DNA from: Umbilicaria muhlenbergii
Taxonomy: Eukaryota; Ascomycota; Lecanoromycetes; Umbilicariales; Umbilicariaceae
Direction: 5' to 3'
Assembly (NCBI GenBank): GCA_000611775.1
Contig: KK106984.1
Span: 1,208,364 to 1,272,363, forward strand
DNA length: 64,000 bases
The notes under the pieces were generated by a model. It was not told the origin of the DNA. It did not search any database and was given only the letters and a program-made list of their open reading frames with translations. The translations under genes and the position numbers were made by a program. Shown piece after piece: positions 36,391-47,419 of the stretch (its first letter is position 1; each line of letters opens with the position of its first letter).

Positions 36391-37620
36391 CAATTGCTGC
36401 AGGTGAAAGCACAAATGAATTAAAATTTTAATGTCACTCAATTAAGCTGCTTGAACAAGAAAGGACCTCATTCATTTCTTATAAATGACTTATCATCATT
36501 TAATGATATTGAGACCTCACCTGCAGATGATTTTTGTTATACTTTAATCTTCAAGAAGAATGTTGCTGACAAATTACAAAGAAAACAAAAACATTTTATC
36601 ACAGACAACACACATCAAGCTGCTGAATTTAAGTTTCAGAAGTTTACAACCTCTGCTTCAGAATGTGCTTAATTAAATCTTCAGATTAATACAGCTCCTG
36701 TAAATAAATTACTCAACATATCTTCTCTCAATGACTCTCATGATGTGTCTGCTTCATTAAGGCTTGAAGTTCAGTCAGATGCATCATCTTTAAGAGTAAA
36801 AGACAAATCCTTGTGAGAGACTTATGACAAAAATTATCAACTTAAGCTGAGTGAGCTTGTCACTGTGACTGAAAGAAGATGTTCAGCCTCTGAACTGATG
36901 ATGATTAAGAAGCTCTTGAGTTTAAACACTGATGTCACACTTTCTGTGCTTCATCAGATACAAGGCAGTTGTTTTATGAACTGTGTTGAGATATTTCACT
37001 TCAGAAATGCCTTGCATGTAATTTCAGAGTACATGACAATGTTTCTTCTTCAGATTATGACAGCACCTTGATATCTGAATGAGAATTAAATCATGACAAT
37101 CATTAATCAGATGAACTTTTCTCACTGTTGAAAAATAAAGCACTGATGCTGAAGAATGCAGATTCTTCACAGAATCAAATTTCTTAAATTTTGTAACATG
37201 ATTTATGATATCATCACCTGCTTAAGTGTTCTTGTGAGTCAGCAGAGGGCTGTTAAGATTGATATGCAGCATGAACATCTTCATGAAGTCTCACTAACTC
37301 AAGATCACAGCAAATTTGAAATGCTGCAGGACTGCATCACTAAAAGATAAATAAAATTATTCAAACATGCAGGCTTTAAAGGACATCATGATGCAATTGA
37401 TAAAAAAACACAGCAGAGGTAATGAACTTATTAATGCAAGTGATCTGTCCTGCTGATCTTCTATTGTTGTTAATTTCTTTTCAGATACTATGTTCACTTC
37501 TGCTCAGAAGTTGACACTGATGAGTTAAAAGTTCTTTTTAATAATGACATCTTTAACCTTCAAAGCATGTGTTTCTTAAGAATGAGTAATGAAAAGAAGA
37601 CCTCCTCTTGTTAATATCAC
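36391..37620 (+). pseudogene. Unassigned spliced gene (degenerate)
   Basis: A single + strand frame of about 340 codons can be followed from 36391 to 37418 with few interruptions. A canonical 66-nt intron at 37419-37484 (GTAATG...TGCTGATCT...TTTTCAG) then leads in frame into RYYVHFCSEVDTDELKVLF. Open stretches include 36451-36672, 36865-37071 and 37156-37350. The protein is mixed helical with no membrane segment and no motif I recognise. It is divergent from the DUF3723 gene, about 360 bp from its start, so the two may have shared a promoter region. In-frame TGA and TAA codons show it is decayed. Confidence 0.5.
37419..37484 (+). other. Canonical fungal intron (66 nt)
   Basis: GTAATG donor, branch-like TGCTGAT about 30 bases before the end, a T-rich tract and a CAG acceptor. 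Removing it keeps the reading frame of the surrounding unassigned gene open. Size and signals are typical of Pezizomycotina introns. Confidence 0.65.
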
Positions 37621-38413
37621 TCACTCAACTTTCCTCACGCAGGTTCTACAGAGATGAGTGATGATTTATTTTAATAATTATCATGACATTTGTTGAAGAG
37701 TGATGAGTAAGGAAACATGATATCACAATTTAAATCTGATTACAGTGAATTAAGTACATATAATTTTATGTTATGATTGAGTTTCAGATCATACTAGGCT
37801 TGTGCTTTCATTTTATGTTGCATTTGAGCATGTTTTAATTCTTAATGACTGTGCAAGTTGTCAGTGCTCTTGATAGAAAACCTTAATCATTTAATATCAA
37901 CAGGGTTGTGACAGCCTTTGCAAGTAATTGAAGATGAAATTCATAATCTTCTGTAACTTTACATTTTTTTTTAATGACATCTGTGAATGAACTTTCTGTT
38001 AACATAATTTTGTTAATTCTCAGATTTAAGAAGCTTCTCTCACATCTTCATCTTTTTCTCAGCTGACTCTCTTCTTGATCTCTGATGATTAACACATCTA
38101 CTTGACAGTGCCTGTTTCATTACTTATTTGACTGCCAGGTTTCTATTGTCACATTGTATCATTTATGAGAGGGCTGATACAGTTCATCTTGTCATGATGA
38201 AGTTAAACAGGAGACATCTGTTCAGTAATTATTTCAAAAGATCATGCATAAAGATACTCATCATGAATAATGTTCATTTCTGCGTCAAGAGATGCACCCT
38301 GTTGTGAGACAAATTTACAGTTTAAGTATCTCAAGTCTCTTCCTCATCAGTTTACAAATTTGTTATCAATATGTTACTGTTCTTCAATTATTTCTCCCCT
38401 AGGAAATCAGTCT
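37621..38413. other. Gap without a recognised gene
   Basis: AT-rich mutated sequence. Only short frames and T-rich tracts are present. Nothing recognised. Confidence 0.4.
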
Positions 38414-38417
38414 GCAA

Positions 38418-38569
38418 TGAGAAAATCACTGAGGTTGATCATGCTGTTGATTGTTTTGTTGATGTTATTAATCACTGTTTCAGCTGTTTCTTCCTGCTCA
38501 ATTGTGACTGTCAGAGTCTCTTCACAGTTCAGAGCACTTAAGGAAAGGTTTTATAAAAAAAAAATATAA
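38418..38569 (+). pseudogene. Short membrane-segment frame, unassigned
   Basis: A short frame (MRKSLRLIMLLIVLLMLLIT...) with a strongly hydrophobic stretch of about 20 residues flanked by basic residues, ending FYKKKI. It could be a single transmembrane segment or a signal anchor belonging to a larger decayed gene upstream (from about 38270). Chance low-complexity T-rich sequence could give the same picture. Confidence 0.25.
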
Positions 38570-38870
38570 ACTCAAGTTTTGAAGACAGTTGAAGAGGAGA
38601 ATAAAGAAGTCTGAGAATAACACTGTGTGAGAAAAGTGTCTCAAAACATCACATGTATTTAGTGAGCATTAGCTTAAATTACATTATACTGTATTACAGC
38701 TCAGACTTGCTGTATTTTATTAACTCACTATTTCAAACTTCATTAAATGTGTGATGTATAAATAACATGTTTCTCAAATCTTTTATAAACATGTGTTTAA
38801 TGATATGCTGTTGCTTAACTGCTGCCTGCCACTCATCTCATTCACAACATCATCATCATGATAGGTTAAT

Positions 38871-40410
38871 ATGAACAGAGTCAGTCAAGTGCTGATGCAA
38901 GATGTTTCTCATGACGTGCTTAATTCATACTGTGCATTAACAGATCATGATAATGTTCCTCACTTTACCCTTTATCATCATGCTCACGGACGACGCTCAA
39001 TAGAAGAGAAGACTTAAAGTCAACAGTACCTCACCTCATGAGAAGAGAATGTCATTATTATGTTCTTATTACAAATGTCTGATCTTGAACAATCAATACA
39101 GATGAAGTTCATTTCTTTAATAACTTTCATTGTCACCTGCAAGCGGCTCATAGCAGACAGATCACTCAAGCCTTCAGAGAGAAACTGAGTGAAAGCTTTA
39201 AAAAATCATCATTCAGTACTTCAAGTGAGAAGAGTTAACGCATTAGATTAAAATCATCATGAGAAAAATATCTATTGAAAGGTTATACACTGATTTAAGA
39301 TGATTGAAAAGATATTACAAGATTCTGCTATTTTAGCAGAGAATATTTATAACATGAATGAGATTGAGGTTATGTTATTCATGCCAAGCTCTGTTAAAGT
39401 CCTTGTAAATAAGAATGATAAATGTTAACAAGAAGTCATGAGTGCTGATATATAATAACTTCAGAACACATGAGACACTCAAAATCTTAAAGTTTTATTT
39501 TAAAAATAATATCATCCTCTGTCATCTCTCCTCTCACACCTCTCACAAGCTTCAGCCTTGTGATGTTGCAGTGTTTGCCTCATTGAAGGTAGCCTATCAT
39601 GAACAGGTTGATCAACTAGAGTGAGAAGGTATGAATATAATTGATAAGCAGCACTTTACCTCTCTCTTCAGCTCAGCAAGGGAAAAAGCATTTACATTAA
39701 AGAATATTAAGGTTGATTTCACTGCAAGTGATTTATTCTCATTCAATTCAGATAAAGTACTCAGACTTATGTCAAAGCCCCCTGCTGACTTAAATGTTTC
39801 AAAAGTCAATGAGGTAAAGGTGAGGTCTTGTTCACAAGATGTAATACTATAAACACCTGTGACATCAGTGTCAGCAGAGGGTTTCATGTCACTGCAAAAT
39901 TTAATCATCAAGCAGGATGCTTATGCGCTTGATAACATGAGTAAACAGAAGTTAAAGAGGCATGTATTAAAGCTCATTAAAGCTGATCAAATGTTTCTTG
40001 TCAAGGATGCTCTTCAGGAGGATTAAATTCAATTCTTGAACACAATTAATAATAAAGTCAAAGTTTGATGATCAACTAAGTCGTTGGTACTAGAGAAGGT
40101 GAAGGTCATGAGTTATGAAGATCTTGAAAAAGCATGAGTGAAGCATGCTAACAAAGAGGCTGCCAAAGAAGTCAAAGGCAAGAGCAAGCATGATTGAAAG
40201 CACAAGAGTGCTGCACTAAAGGCAGATACATCAGAGTTAAATGTGAAGATGATGTGAATGAGTGAAGCATCAACATCAATGAGAGCCTCAGTAGTGCAGA
40301 TGAGTGAAACATCAGTTACAGAAGATGAGATTATGTCAGAATCATGAAAAGCCTCAGTGATGCAGATGTATTAACAGAAGATGTGAAAGATGCTGTATGA
40401 GAAATAAAGA
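38871..40410 (+). pseudogene. Fot1/pogo-type DDE transposase (degenerate, internally deleted)
   Basis: DNA transposon transposase of the Tc1/mariner-pogo group. The N-terminal helix-turn-helix (psq/CENPB-type) part lies at about 38940-39200 (NVPHFTLYHHAHGRRSIEEK...MSDLEQSIQMKF). The first catalytic box is near 39340-39380 and reads YNMNE where the family has NMDE, so the catalytic Asp is lost. The second box, LIYNNFRTHET (39445-39477), has Asn for Asp. The third, SHTSHKLQPCDVAVF (39526-39570), keeps its Asp. Only about 30 bp separates the first box region from the second, so about 100 codons are deleted. The frame shifts near 39624-39631 and a Lys/Glu-rich tail runs to about 40410. Terminal inverted repeats were not found. 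Clearly inactive. Confidence 0.8.
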
Positions 40411-41589
40411 ATTAATGAACTGATCCTCAGCTTAAATCAGTTTAAGGCAGGCTCATGCTAACTTCATGATCTGTTGCTGTACAATAAAGTTGGTCTTCAT
40501 CACTCTTGTGACGCAATAATAATAATAATCATGCAGACAGACAAAATAAAGATAAAAATCAATCTTTGATGTTCCTCTGTCATGTTTATCATGCTCATGT
40601 TTTAATATGCTCTGTGATGATTATTGCTGTCATAATTGTGCTTGCTGTTGTGCTTGCTATCATTGTGCTCGCTGTTATGCTCATCATTGTTATGCTCATT
40701 ATTATGTCTTGTTATATGTTCTGATGACTGTTCTCTTCACCGTCTTATATCATCTTGTATCATCATATATCATCATGTACATCATCATGCTCATAGTTGT
40801 TTTCATGTTGTCATCATCTGAACCGTCATTAAGATCTTCATCAGGTTATCACAGTCTCATTATGCAGCTTTAACATTATCCTGAAATATCTTCACACTTT
40901 AGTCAGGTATTCTATTCACGCTTCATGCAGCATAACTGAAAACTTGAGGATGATCATCTCATTGAAGGAGGCAATATAAGAATTCAGAGTGACAACAGCA
41001 GTGATAAAGGAGTGAATTCCTTATAAATATCAAGATTAACAACTGTAGAGATTTATCATTCTGTAAAAGTTCATTGTGACAGAGGGGTATCTCTCAACTG
41101 AAAGAGAAAACAATTGATTTTAACAAAACATTAATCACTTCTTGCTCTCATTTGAGAGGGTACAATACAACTCAGAGTATATTGAGAAAATAGAATTTTT
41201 CAGTACAGTCACTTGCAAAATCAGTTTCCTTCTATTACACTTAAAAAAATTCTGAGCACAGATCATGTCAGTTAATTTTAATTCTTCTTAATCTGATTAA
41301 TATGATTGATACAAAATATAAATTTATAAAATTTGTTCTGCTCTAGCTAACTAGCTTTGATGATTTCAAAGCATTAAATGTTCAATTGTATCAGTGGCTA
41401 AAGAAGAGACATAAATCTTGAAAATAAACTGATCATGTTACTGTAACACATGAACAGTTGAATATTCTTGATGTAGTTTCTAAAATATTCAGTGACAACA
41501 TTCAGTGTCAACATTTAATAATATATAAACATCAGCTCCTCTAGGACCCTCTTTATCAAAGTTATTATAATAAAATATATATAATAGAA
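40411..41589. other. Gap with simple-sequence repeats
   Basis: 40600-40830 is cryptically simple DNA made of TGCTCATTATT/TGCTTGCTATT and ATCATCATGTA-like units, giving misleading Cys/His-rich frames on the + strand. The rest is AT-rich and uninformative. It lies between the end of the pogo gene and the 3' end of the NLR gene. Confidence 0.5.
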
Positions 41590-41923
41590 TTTAAGAAGAG
41601 CAGTTCAGAGAAGACTTATTAAATGAAAAATTAATTGTTAAGACTTGACCTGACAGGCAGTCAATGATGATAATGTTTAACATGATGACTGAACATGATA
41701 ACTGATACTTTAATGATAATCAAAGTACATTCTAATCATTTCATGTGATTCACGCCTCATCAGCATTTAAATCATAGCCGTGATGCTGAGGCTCTTCTAA
41801 AGCAGTTGCAATCAGCGCTATATTTAAATTCAATGATATATCTCATAAGATAGTGCCTGTGTCAGTTAAAATATATGAACTGATAGTATTGAACGCTACA
41901 TTATAGACTGTTCAGTTAATGTT

Positions 41924-42790
41924 GAGCATCTTGAGGCAGGTGTTGCTGCTGACATCTTAAATTTTAATCATCTTATCACCTGATCCTGATACTACCTGAG
42001 TGCCGTCATGTGAGAAGGTCACTGACATGATCATATCATTATGACTCTTGAGCATCTTGAGGTAGGTGCTGCTGCTGACATCTCAGATCTTAATCATTTT
42101 ATCATCTGATCTTGATACTACCTGAGTGCTGTTATGTGAGAAGGTCACTGATCAGATCATATCATTATGACTCTTAAGCATCTTGAGGCAGGTGCTGCTG
42201 CTGACATCTTAAATTTTAATCATCTTATCACCTGATCCTGATACTACCTGAGTGCCGTCATGTGAGAAGGTCACTGACATGATCATATCATTATGACTCT
42301 TGAGCATCTTGAGGTAGGTGCTGCTGCTGATAACATGATTTTACTGTTATGACCCTTGAGCATCTTGAGGCAGATGCTGCTGCTGGCATCTTAAATCTTG
42401 ACTGTGTTATCAACTGATCCTGATACTACCTGAGTGTCATCATGTGAGAAGGTCACTGACATGATCTTATCATTATGACTCTTGAGCATCTTGAGGCAGG
42501 TGCTGCTGTCAGCATCTCAGATCTTAATTGTGTCATCACCTGATCCTGATACTACTTGAGTGCCATCATGTGAGAAGGTTACTGAGATGATTTTACTGCT
42601 ATGACCCTCAAGCATCTTGAGGCAGGCGTCACTGCTGGCATCTCAGATCTTGACTGATTCATTAACTGATCCTTATACTACCTGAGTGCTGTCATGTGAG
42701 AAGGTCATCAACATGACTTTATCATTATGACTCTTGAGCATCTGTATGCAAGCACCTCAGTCAGCTTTCATAATCAACTTCATAATGATT
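41924..42790 (-). repeat. WD40 repeat array, 126-bp units
   Basis: Units of 126 bp (42 residues) start at 41924, 42050, 42176, 42358, 42484 and 42610, with a partial 56-bp unit at 42302-42357 and the beginning of an upstream unit near 42736. Each encodes a WD40 blade with MSVTFSHDGTQVVSGSGD and MIKI.DVSSSTCLKML. The units are very similar to one another, as in HNWD genes where WD repeats are homogenised by unequal exchange and gene conversion. The partial unit looks like an unequal-exchange or deletion product. Confidence 0.85.
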
Positions 42791-44125
42791 CAGACTAGCT
42801 CTTCATCCTGAAAAAGCTCTCACGTCAAACTATGAACAGAGCTGAACAGAAGGGCTGATGAATATGCTTGCAGAGAAGTATTCTCAATGACATTTCTATT
42901 AAACAAAATAAATTGATGTGCATCTTGAATCAGATGGAAAAGTTGAAATTCAGATGAAATTTTTTAAATCAATTAATATTCACAAGTATATTACTTTGAT
43001 TAAGTAATAACTAACTGTAAGTAAACTGATAAGCTTGATTATTGCTAAAATGCTGTCTGAGATGCCTTTTATAAGGCTTAAAGCTTTTAGTCAGTGAAGA
43101 AAGTGCTTCCTCAGAAAGACATTAATCATACTGTTATCATAAAAGCTCACTTCATCATGGCTGTTTTTGATCTTGCAAAGATGATCAATTCAGTAGACAC
43201 AAGCATATTGAATCAGAGTGAGTGAATCTGAATCAGAGTGTTCAACTTTGTTAATAGAACAACCTGAATGCAGCAAGTTATAAATATCTCTTTGCAGTGC
43301 CTTATTCATGACCTTAATTGACTGTAACACTATTTGTTGCTGCTTTTCTGTGTGCTCATTAAAGAAGATCTCAGTGCTTGCCTGCTTCACAAGGTAGTCC
43401 TGCGCTGATTGATGAATGAATGAGATGATGCATTCTCAAAGTGTCAGAAAAGAGTCACAAAGCTTTATAATCTTCATCAGAGCTTCATAATCACTGAAGA
43501 CATCATCAGGTATGTTGACAAAGAATGTTAATTCTTTCAATGTAATAAACTGATACATGACTGAGATGACGGTCAGTATACTTTTGCAGAGCTCAGCATC
43601 ATCTGAGATGCAGATCTGATTCATCATTCATTTATAAAAAGCATTAAGTTCAGGTGAAAACATTATCAACTTCTTTTAAGTCTTTCATTCAGGGATATTG
43701 ATGAGTTCTTGACAGATCAAGGCCACTCAGAGGAAGATGTCATTTACATTCAACAACAAGTAGCACTGAACAGCGTCTCATGTATCATTGTTGTATTTAT
43801 TTCATTCCCCTAATCAATCAACCTTAAACTGAATGTATGTGATAACAGCTGCAGAGATGAATTTTTCATTCAACTCAAGACACAGTCTTTTTTTCTATGT
43901 TGCAGTGTAAAGATTCTTCTTGATGCTCAGTCAGTTGTGACTAAAGATGATTCATTTGACATGCAAGTATGCAGGTGACTTCTGAATGACAAAGTTAAAA
44001 AGCAGGCTCAAGTCTGTGATACACTCATTAAGTGCATCAATGATCAGGTAGGTGCTCTGCAGGATTGAATTATTTAAAATGCTCATGAAAATTTCAGACA
44101 AGGTCACTCAAGCATTTGCATCCTC

Positions 44126-44130
44126 AAAGA
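44126..44130. repeat. Target duplication AAAGA, left copy
   Basis: AAAGA directly precedes the left LTR of family C copy 2. The same five bases follow the right LTR at 60067-60071. This shows that the NLR pseudogene was the insertion target. Confidence 0.85.
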
Positions 44131-44563
44131 TGTTACACCTCTCACTAGATGATACCTGGTTGATACATGTAGCAGATGTACATGTGGTACTGCTCATGAT
44201 GCTCAGAGCATGAGCACCTCAAGCACCTGACTGCTCATGATGCTCAGAGCATGAGCACCTTGAGCACCTGACTGCTCATGATGCTCAGGGCATGAGCACC
44301 CTGAGCAGAGAAGTTACACACATAAAGCAGTACAGTTACACATGAGTCTTTTAAAGTACTATATAATCACAGGTAGATTCATAGTTAGAAGCTCATGCTC
44401 AACTCATGTATTAAATACAATCTCATAAGTCTACAACCTTCTAGCTTATTCAAGTCTACATGTGATCAGTAGTTCATTGAATCAAGTGCTGTGATCAGAT
44501 GAACATTGATATAATTCATTAAATGATTATATTATCCTCATCATTATGACATCACCTGTTACA
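44131..44563 (+). repeat. Family C copy 2, 5' LTR
   Basis: 433 bp, TGTTACACC...CCTGTTACA, reverse-complement kin of the LTRs at 16703 and 22869. It holds a tandem array (44189-44308) of three units of exactly 41 bp, starting at 44189, 44230 and 44271, each with palindromic TGCTCATGATGCTCA...GAGCA. In the family C LTRs this array probably lies in the promoter/enhancer part (inference). Confidence 0.9.
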
Positions 44564-45090
44564 TTTTGAGCATCATCCTCAGGATATCAGTCATGAAATG
44601 AACTGTGACTCATGAGTCTCTTGCAAGGATGACAACCTTTAATCATGATTCATCAGTCATTAAGAGTTCAACATCATCAGAGATGAAGATCAAGATCTCA
44701 TCATCAGACAAGTTCTTAAGAGAATAAAGGATGTTGAGTTCATTCCTCACTCAGCTTGATACTTACATTCACCTCAATCACATCATGTTCAAGAAGGAAG
44801 TCAACAAAGTATTGTATACATCTTCTTATTTGAGGTCTGACATCCTCAATTGATTTGAGCTGACCCTCTGAGACTATATGAAAAATGAGAAGAAGGATCA
44901 TGATGATGAGATAAACAAGATCTTCATCAGTCTAAAGGAGTTCAAGAAGCAGATAAGAATCATGTTTAAGATTATTAATTAAAAAAGGACCACAGAGTGA
45001 GAAATTTACAACATTGTGCAAAAAGAAGTCATCATGATGTATGCAGTCAATTTTCAGAGACATGTCATGTATACAAATTGAGATGACACT

Positions 45091-45230
45091 TGTTGTGACT
45101 TTATCAGAGCCTCAGCTTTACCAGAGCCTCATCACCTCTTACCTTAACTTAACTTAATGTAGCTTAGTGAAGTCAGCATAAAAGCTGACTTCTTAGTAGA
45201 TAGAATAGAACATCTTTATCACTCACAACA
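45091..45230 (+). repeat. Family D 5' LTR (140 bp)
   Basis: TGTTGTGACT...CTCACAACA. The terminal TGTTGTG/CACAACA are perfect inverted repeats. An internal palindrome AGTCAGC.TAAAAGCTGACT is present. Preceded by ACACT. Confidence 0.9.
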
Positions 45231-45389
45231 AAATGATAACAACATCATCATAAATGATCATTAAGGCATCATAAACTGTTTTAACAGCTAGGTCTTCTTA
45301 CTTAGCATCAGTTTTATCAAAGCTTTGACTTTATCACGTAAATCATCAATCTGATGTTCACGTCAGACATCAATCAACTGGCTTTAAAT

Positions 45390-47330
45390 CAAGTTATGAT
45401 AGCACTCAGCTATCAACTTCAGGACTTCATCAACTCAGATCATCATTAAGTTGAAGACATCTCAACAGTCAAGAAACAAGTCATCACCTGTGTTGTTCAA
45501 GAAAACACCAGATCAGCAGATGCTCAACCAAAGGAATTTAATTAATTCATCAGAGCAGTATCTTAAGAATTCCTCACTTGATCACCTGAGTGAGTCACAG
45601 ATAAATCATGATTAAACTGTGATATCTGTAAGCTTCTAGGAGCTGTTTCAGCTGCTGCATCCTCAAGCTCACAAGAATGAGAATATCATCTCTCAACAGA
45701 ACATCATCCTGACTCCTTTACTCACAACTCATTCATGTCAAGATCATTTAATGATCTCATCACTCAACAGATCACAAGTGAAACTGAGTTAATATAAAGT
45801 AAATGAAGGTCATCTCATGATTCAGGCATGATAAACAACAGCAAAGGAATCTCTTGAGAAGAGATGCAGCAGCTTATTCAAGCTAGCATTCAAGCAGCAG
45901 TAACAGCAATCATAGTCAACATATAAGCAGGCTCACAAGGCTCATCAGGATCATCAGGTGAAGTCAGACCCTTTGACTCTGTTGATTCAATAAGTGATGA
46001 AACTGAGGGTAACTCAGCATTCAAGCTTTAAGATATCAGTTACTTTAACCTCAATTCAGATGTTGAACTGATTGAAGTCAAGGAGAATCATCAAATCTAT
46101 CATAATGTGTTCAGCTTCATCAATCATCTACGCGTCAAAGCACTCATCATGAATGCAGCTTTGCTTAAACAAAACCTGAACACCTGCCTGTTAGGAAAGG
46201 TGAACACCTGATACACAAAGGAACTCACTCACCTTTCTCATATAAGCTTGAGGAATGACAACAATGAGGTATTCAAATGATGTAATGCCTTGAAAGTCAG
46301 ATTTTAAAATAACTTCAGTAGAGCTCTGACAGCTCTAGAGGCTTTATGATACACTGTTCAAGATGTCAAACATCATTGAGATTCAGCCTTCTATATACAG
46401 TTCATTATTCTGCATGAGAAGAATGCTGAAATTATCACAACAGAGGCAGTGCAGGTTTTAATCACTTATGAGCATTTAAACATTGAGTTACACCTACATT
46501 TACCTCACCTCACATCAAACTCTACCATAGCGACCCTTATCAAGGACGTCAATTATCAGAAAGATATTTAATTTGACATGTACATCAAAGATCAAGAGTC
46601 TAGCCATGATAATACCTTCAATGATTGATGAGAACGCTGGTCAGGCAATTAACAAGATAAGCAATGTTTCAATCATTCATCTCAGTTTCAATTTCAAGGG
46701 AACAATTGTTCTCTGTTTTTCAATATTGATTATTCTGTCAATAACTCTTCCTTTCATAATGCTGAGTGATTTAACAAAGGATATGACCGCTATCCTGCAT
46801 ATCAAGATCAGAGAAATTCTAACAATGCACAGGCACAAGGTCAAACCACAGTCACACTTCAGCTTAAAGGAATACATCAACTGCTCATGATCACAAATGA
46901 AAATGAAAAACCATTCACTGCAGTGATGTAGATCAATCACTGAATTAAAACATCAGAAACAAGAACTCTTTCTGATGCTGACAGCTTAATCATCCCTGAG
47001 CTTATCATGAAGAGCCTGATGAAGATGAGCAGGCATCTTATCAGAAGTGAGAAGATGATTTTTATGAGCAAGCTTATCAGCAAGGCGCTGAGGACGCCTA
47101 CATATTAAGTTTCAATGAATATAATGAGCAAGACAGCCAAGCCGTGAAAAGATCAAGAGGGGAATCAGAAAACTTAAATATAAATCATTATACACTCTCC
47201 CTCTCCTGCTGAAACTGTCATGAGGAATTTCAGTCAAACAACAAACTGCATAAGCATGTTCAGAAAGGCTGTCTACTGGCAGTTAATCATAAGTTTATTG
47301 AGGGCTCACTTAATCACTCTATCATAGTGA
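45390..47330 (+). pseudogene. Family D gag region with C2H2 finger (fossil)
   Basis: Gag-like region with Gln/Asn-rich stretches. Near its end, at 47218-47262, lies CHEEFQSNNKLHKHV preceded by Cys, giving C-x2-C and H-x3-H-type pairs as in a C2H2 zinc finger. This differs from the C-x2-C-x4-H-x4-C knuckle of families A, B and C. Degenerate. Confidence 0.6.
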
Positions 47331-47419
47331 GCTCAAGCAAGCCAAAGCAGCCTATGCAAGGATACACTTTTCAGAGTTGATGATACATCACAGTGAAGAT
47401 GAGATTCAATGAAAAGCTG

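Larger units (their letters stand above)
41590..44130 (-). pseudogene. NLR (NACHT-WD40) pseudogene, 3' part
   Basis: Second half of a fungal STAND/NLR receptor-like gene, cut off from its 5' part (60067-61594) by the retroelement at 44131-60066. It starts at FEDANA just after the P-loop subdomain. The Walker B-type STYLIIDALNEC lies near 44024-44058, then the helical arm of the NACHT module. The conserved DAELCKSIL...ITLKELTFFVNIPDD block is at 43436-43627 and ISFIHQSAQDYLV...ALQRDIYNL at 43190-43430. A WD40 array occupies 41924-42790, followed by the family's C-terminal block (SYILTDTGT...GQVLTINF) ending near 41590. Family role: NACHT-WD40 proteins of the HNWD type act in non-self recognition and programmed cell death at heterokaryon incompatibility. 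Many in-frame TGA codons show it is dead. Confidence 0.88.

Noticed and set aside
40607-40873. Cys/His-rich frame resembling a zinc-binding protein
   Set aside because: The DNA is cryptically simple (TGCTCATTATT-type units), and two overlapping frames give similar low-complexity peptides.
41198-41240. CAGTACAGTCACTTGC as the end of a Tc1/mariner-like element
   Set aside because: The motif looks like such an end, but no inverted partner was found on either side.
41924-42790. Regular 126-bp repeats as a CRISPR-like or satellite array
   Set aside because: The units translate as WD40 blades in one frame on the - strand and belong to the NLR gene. No spacers are present.
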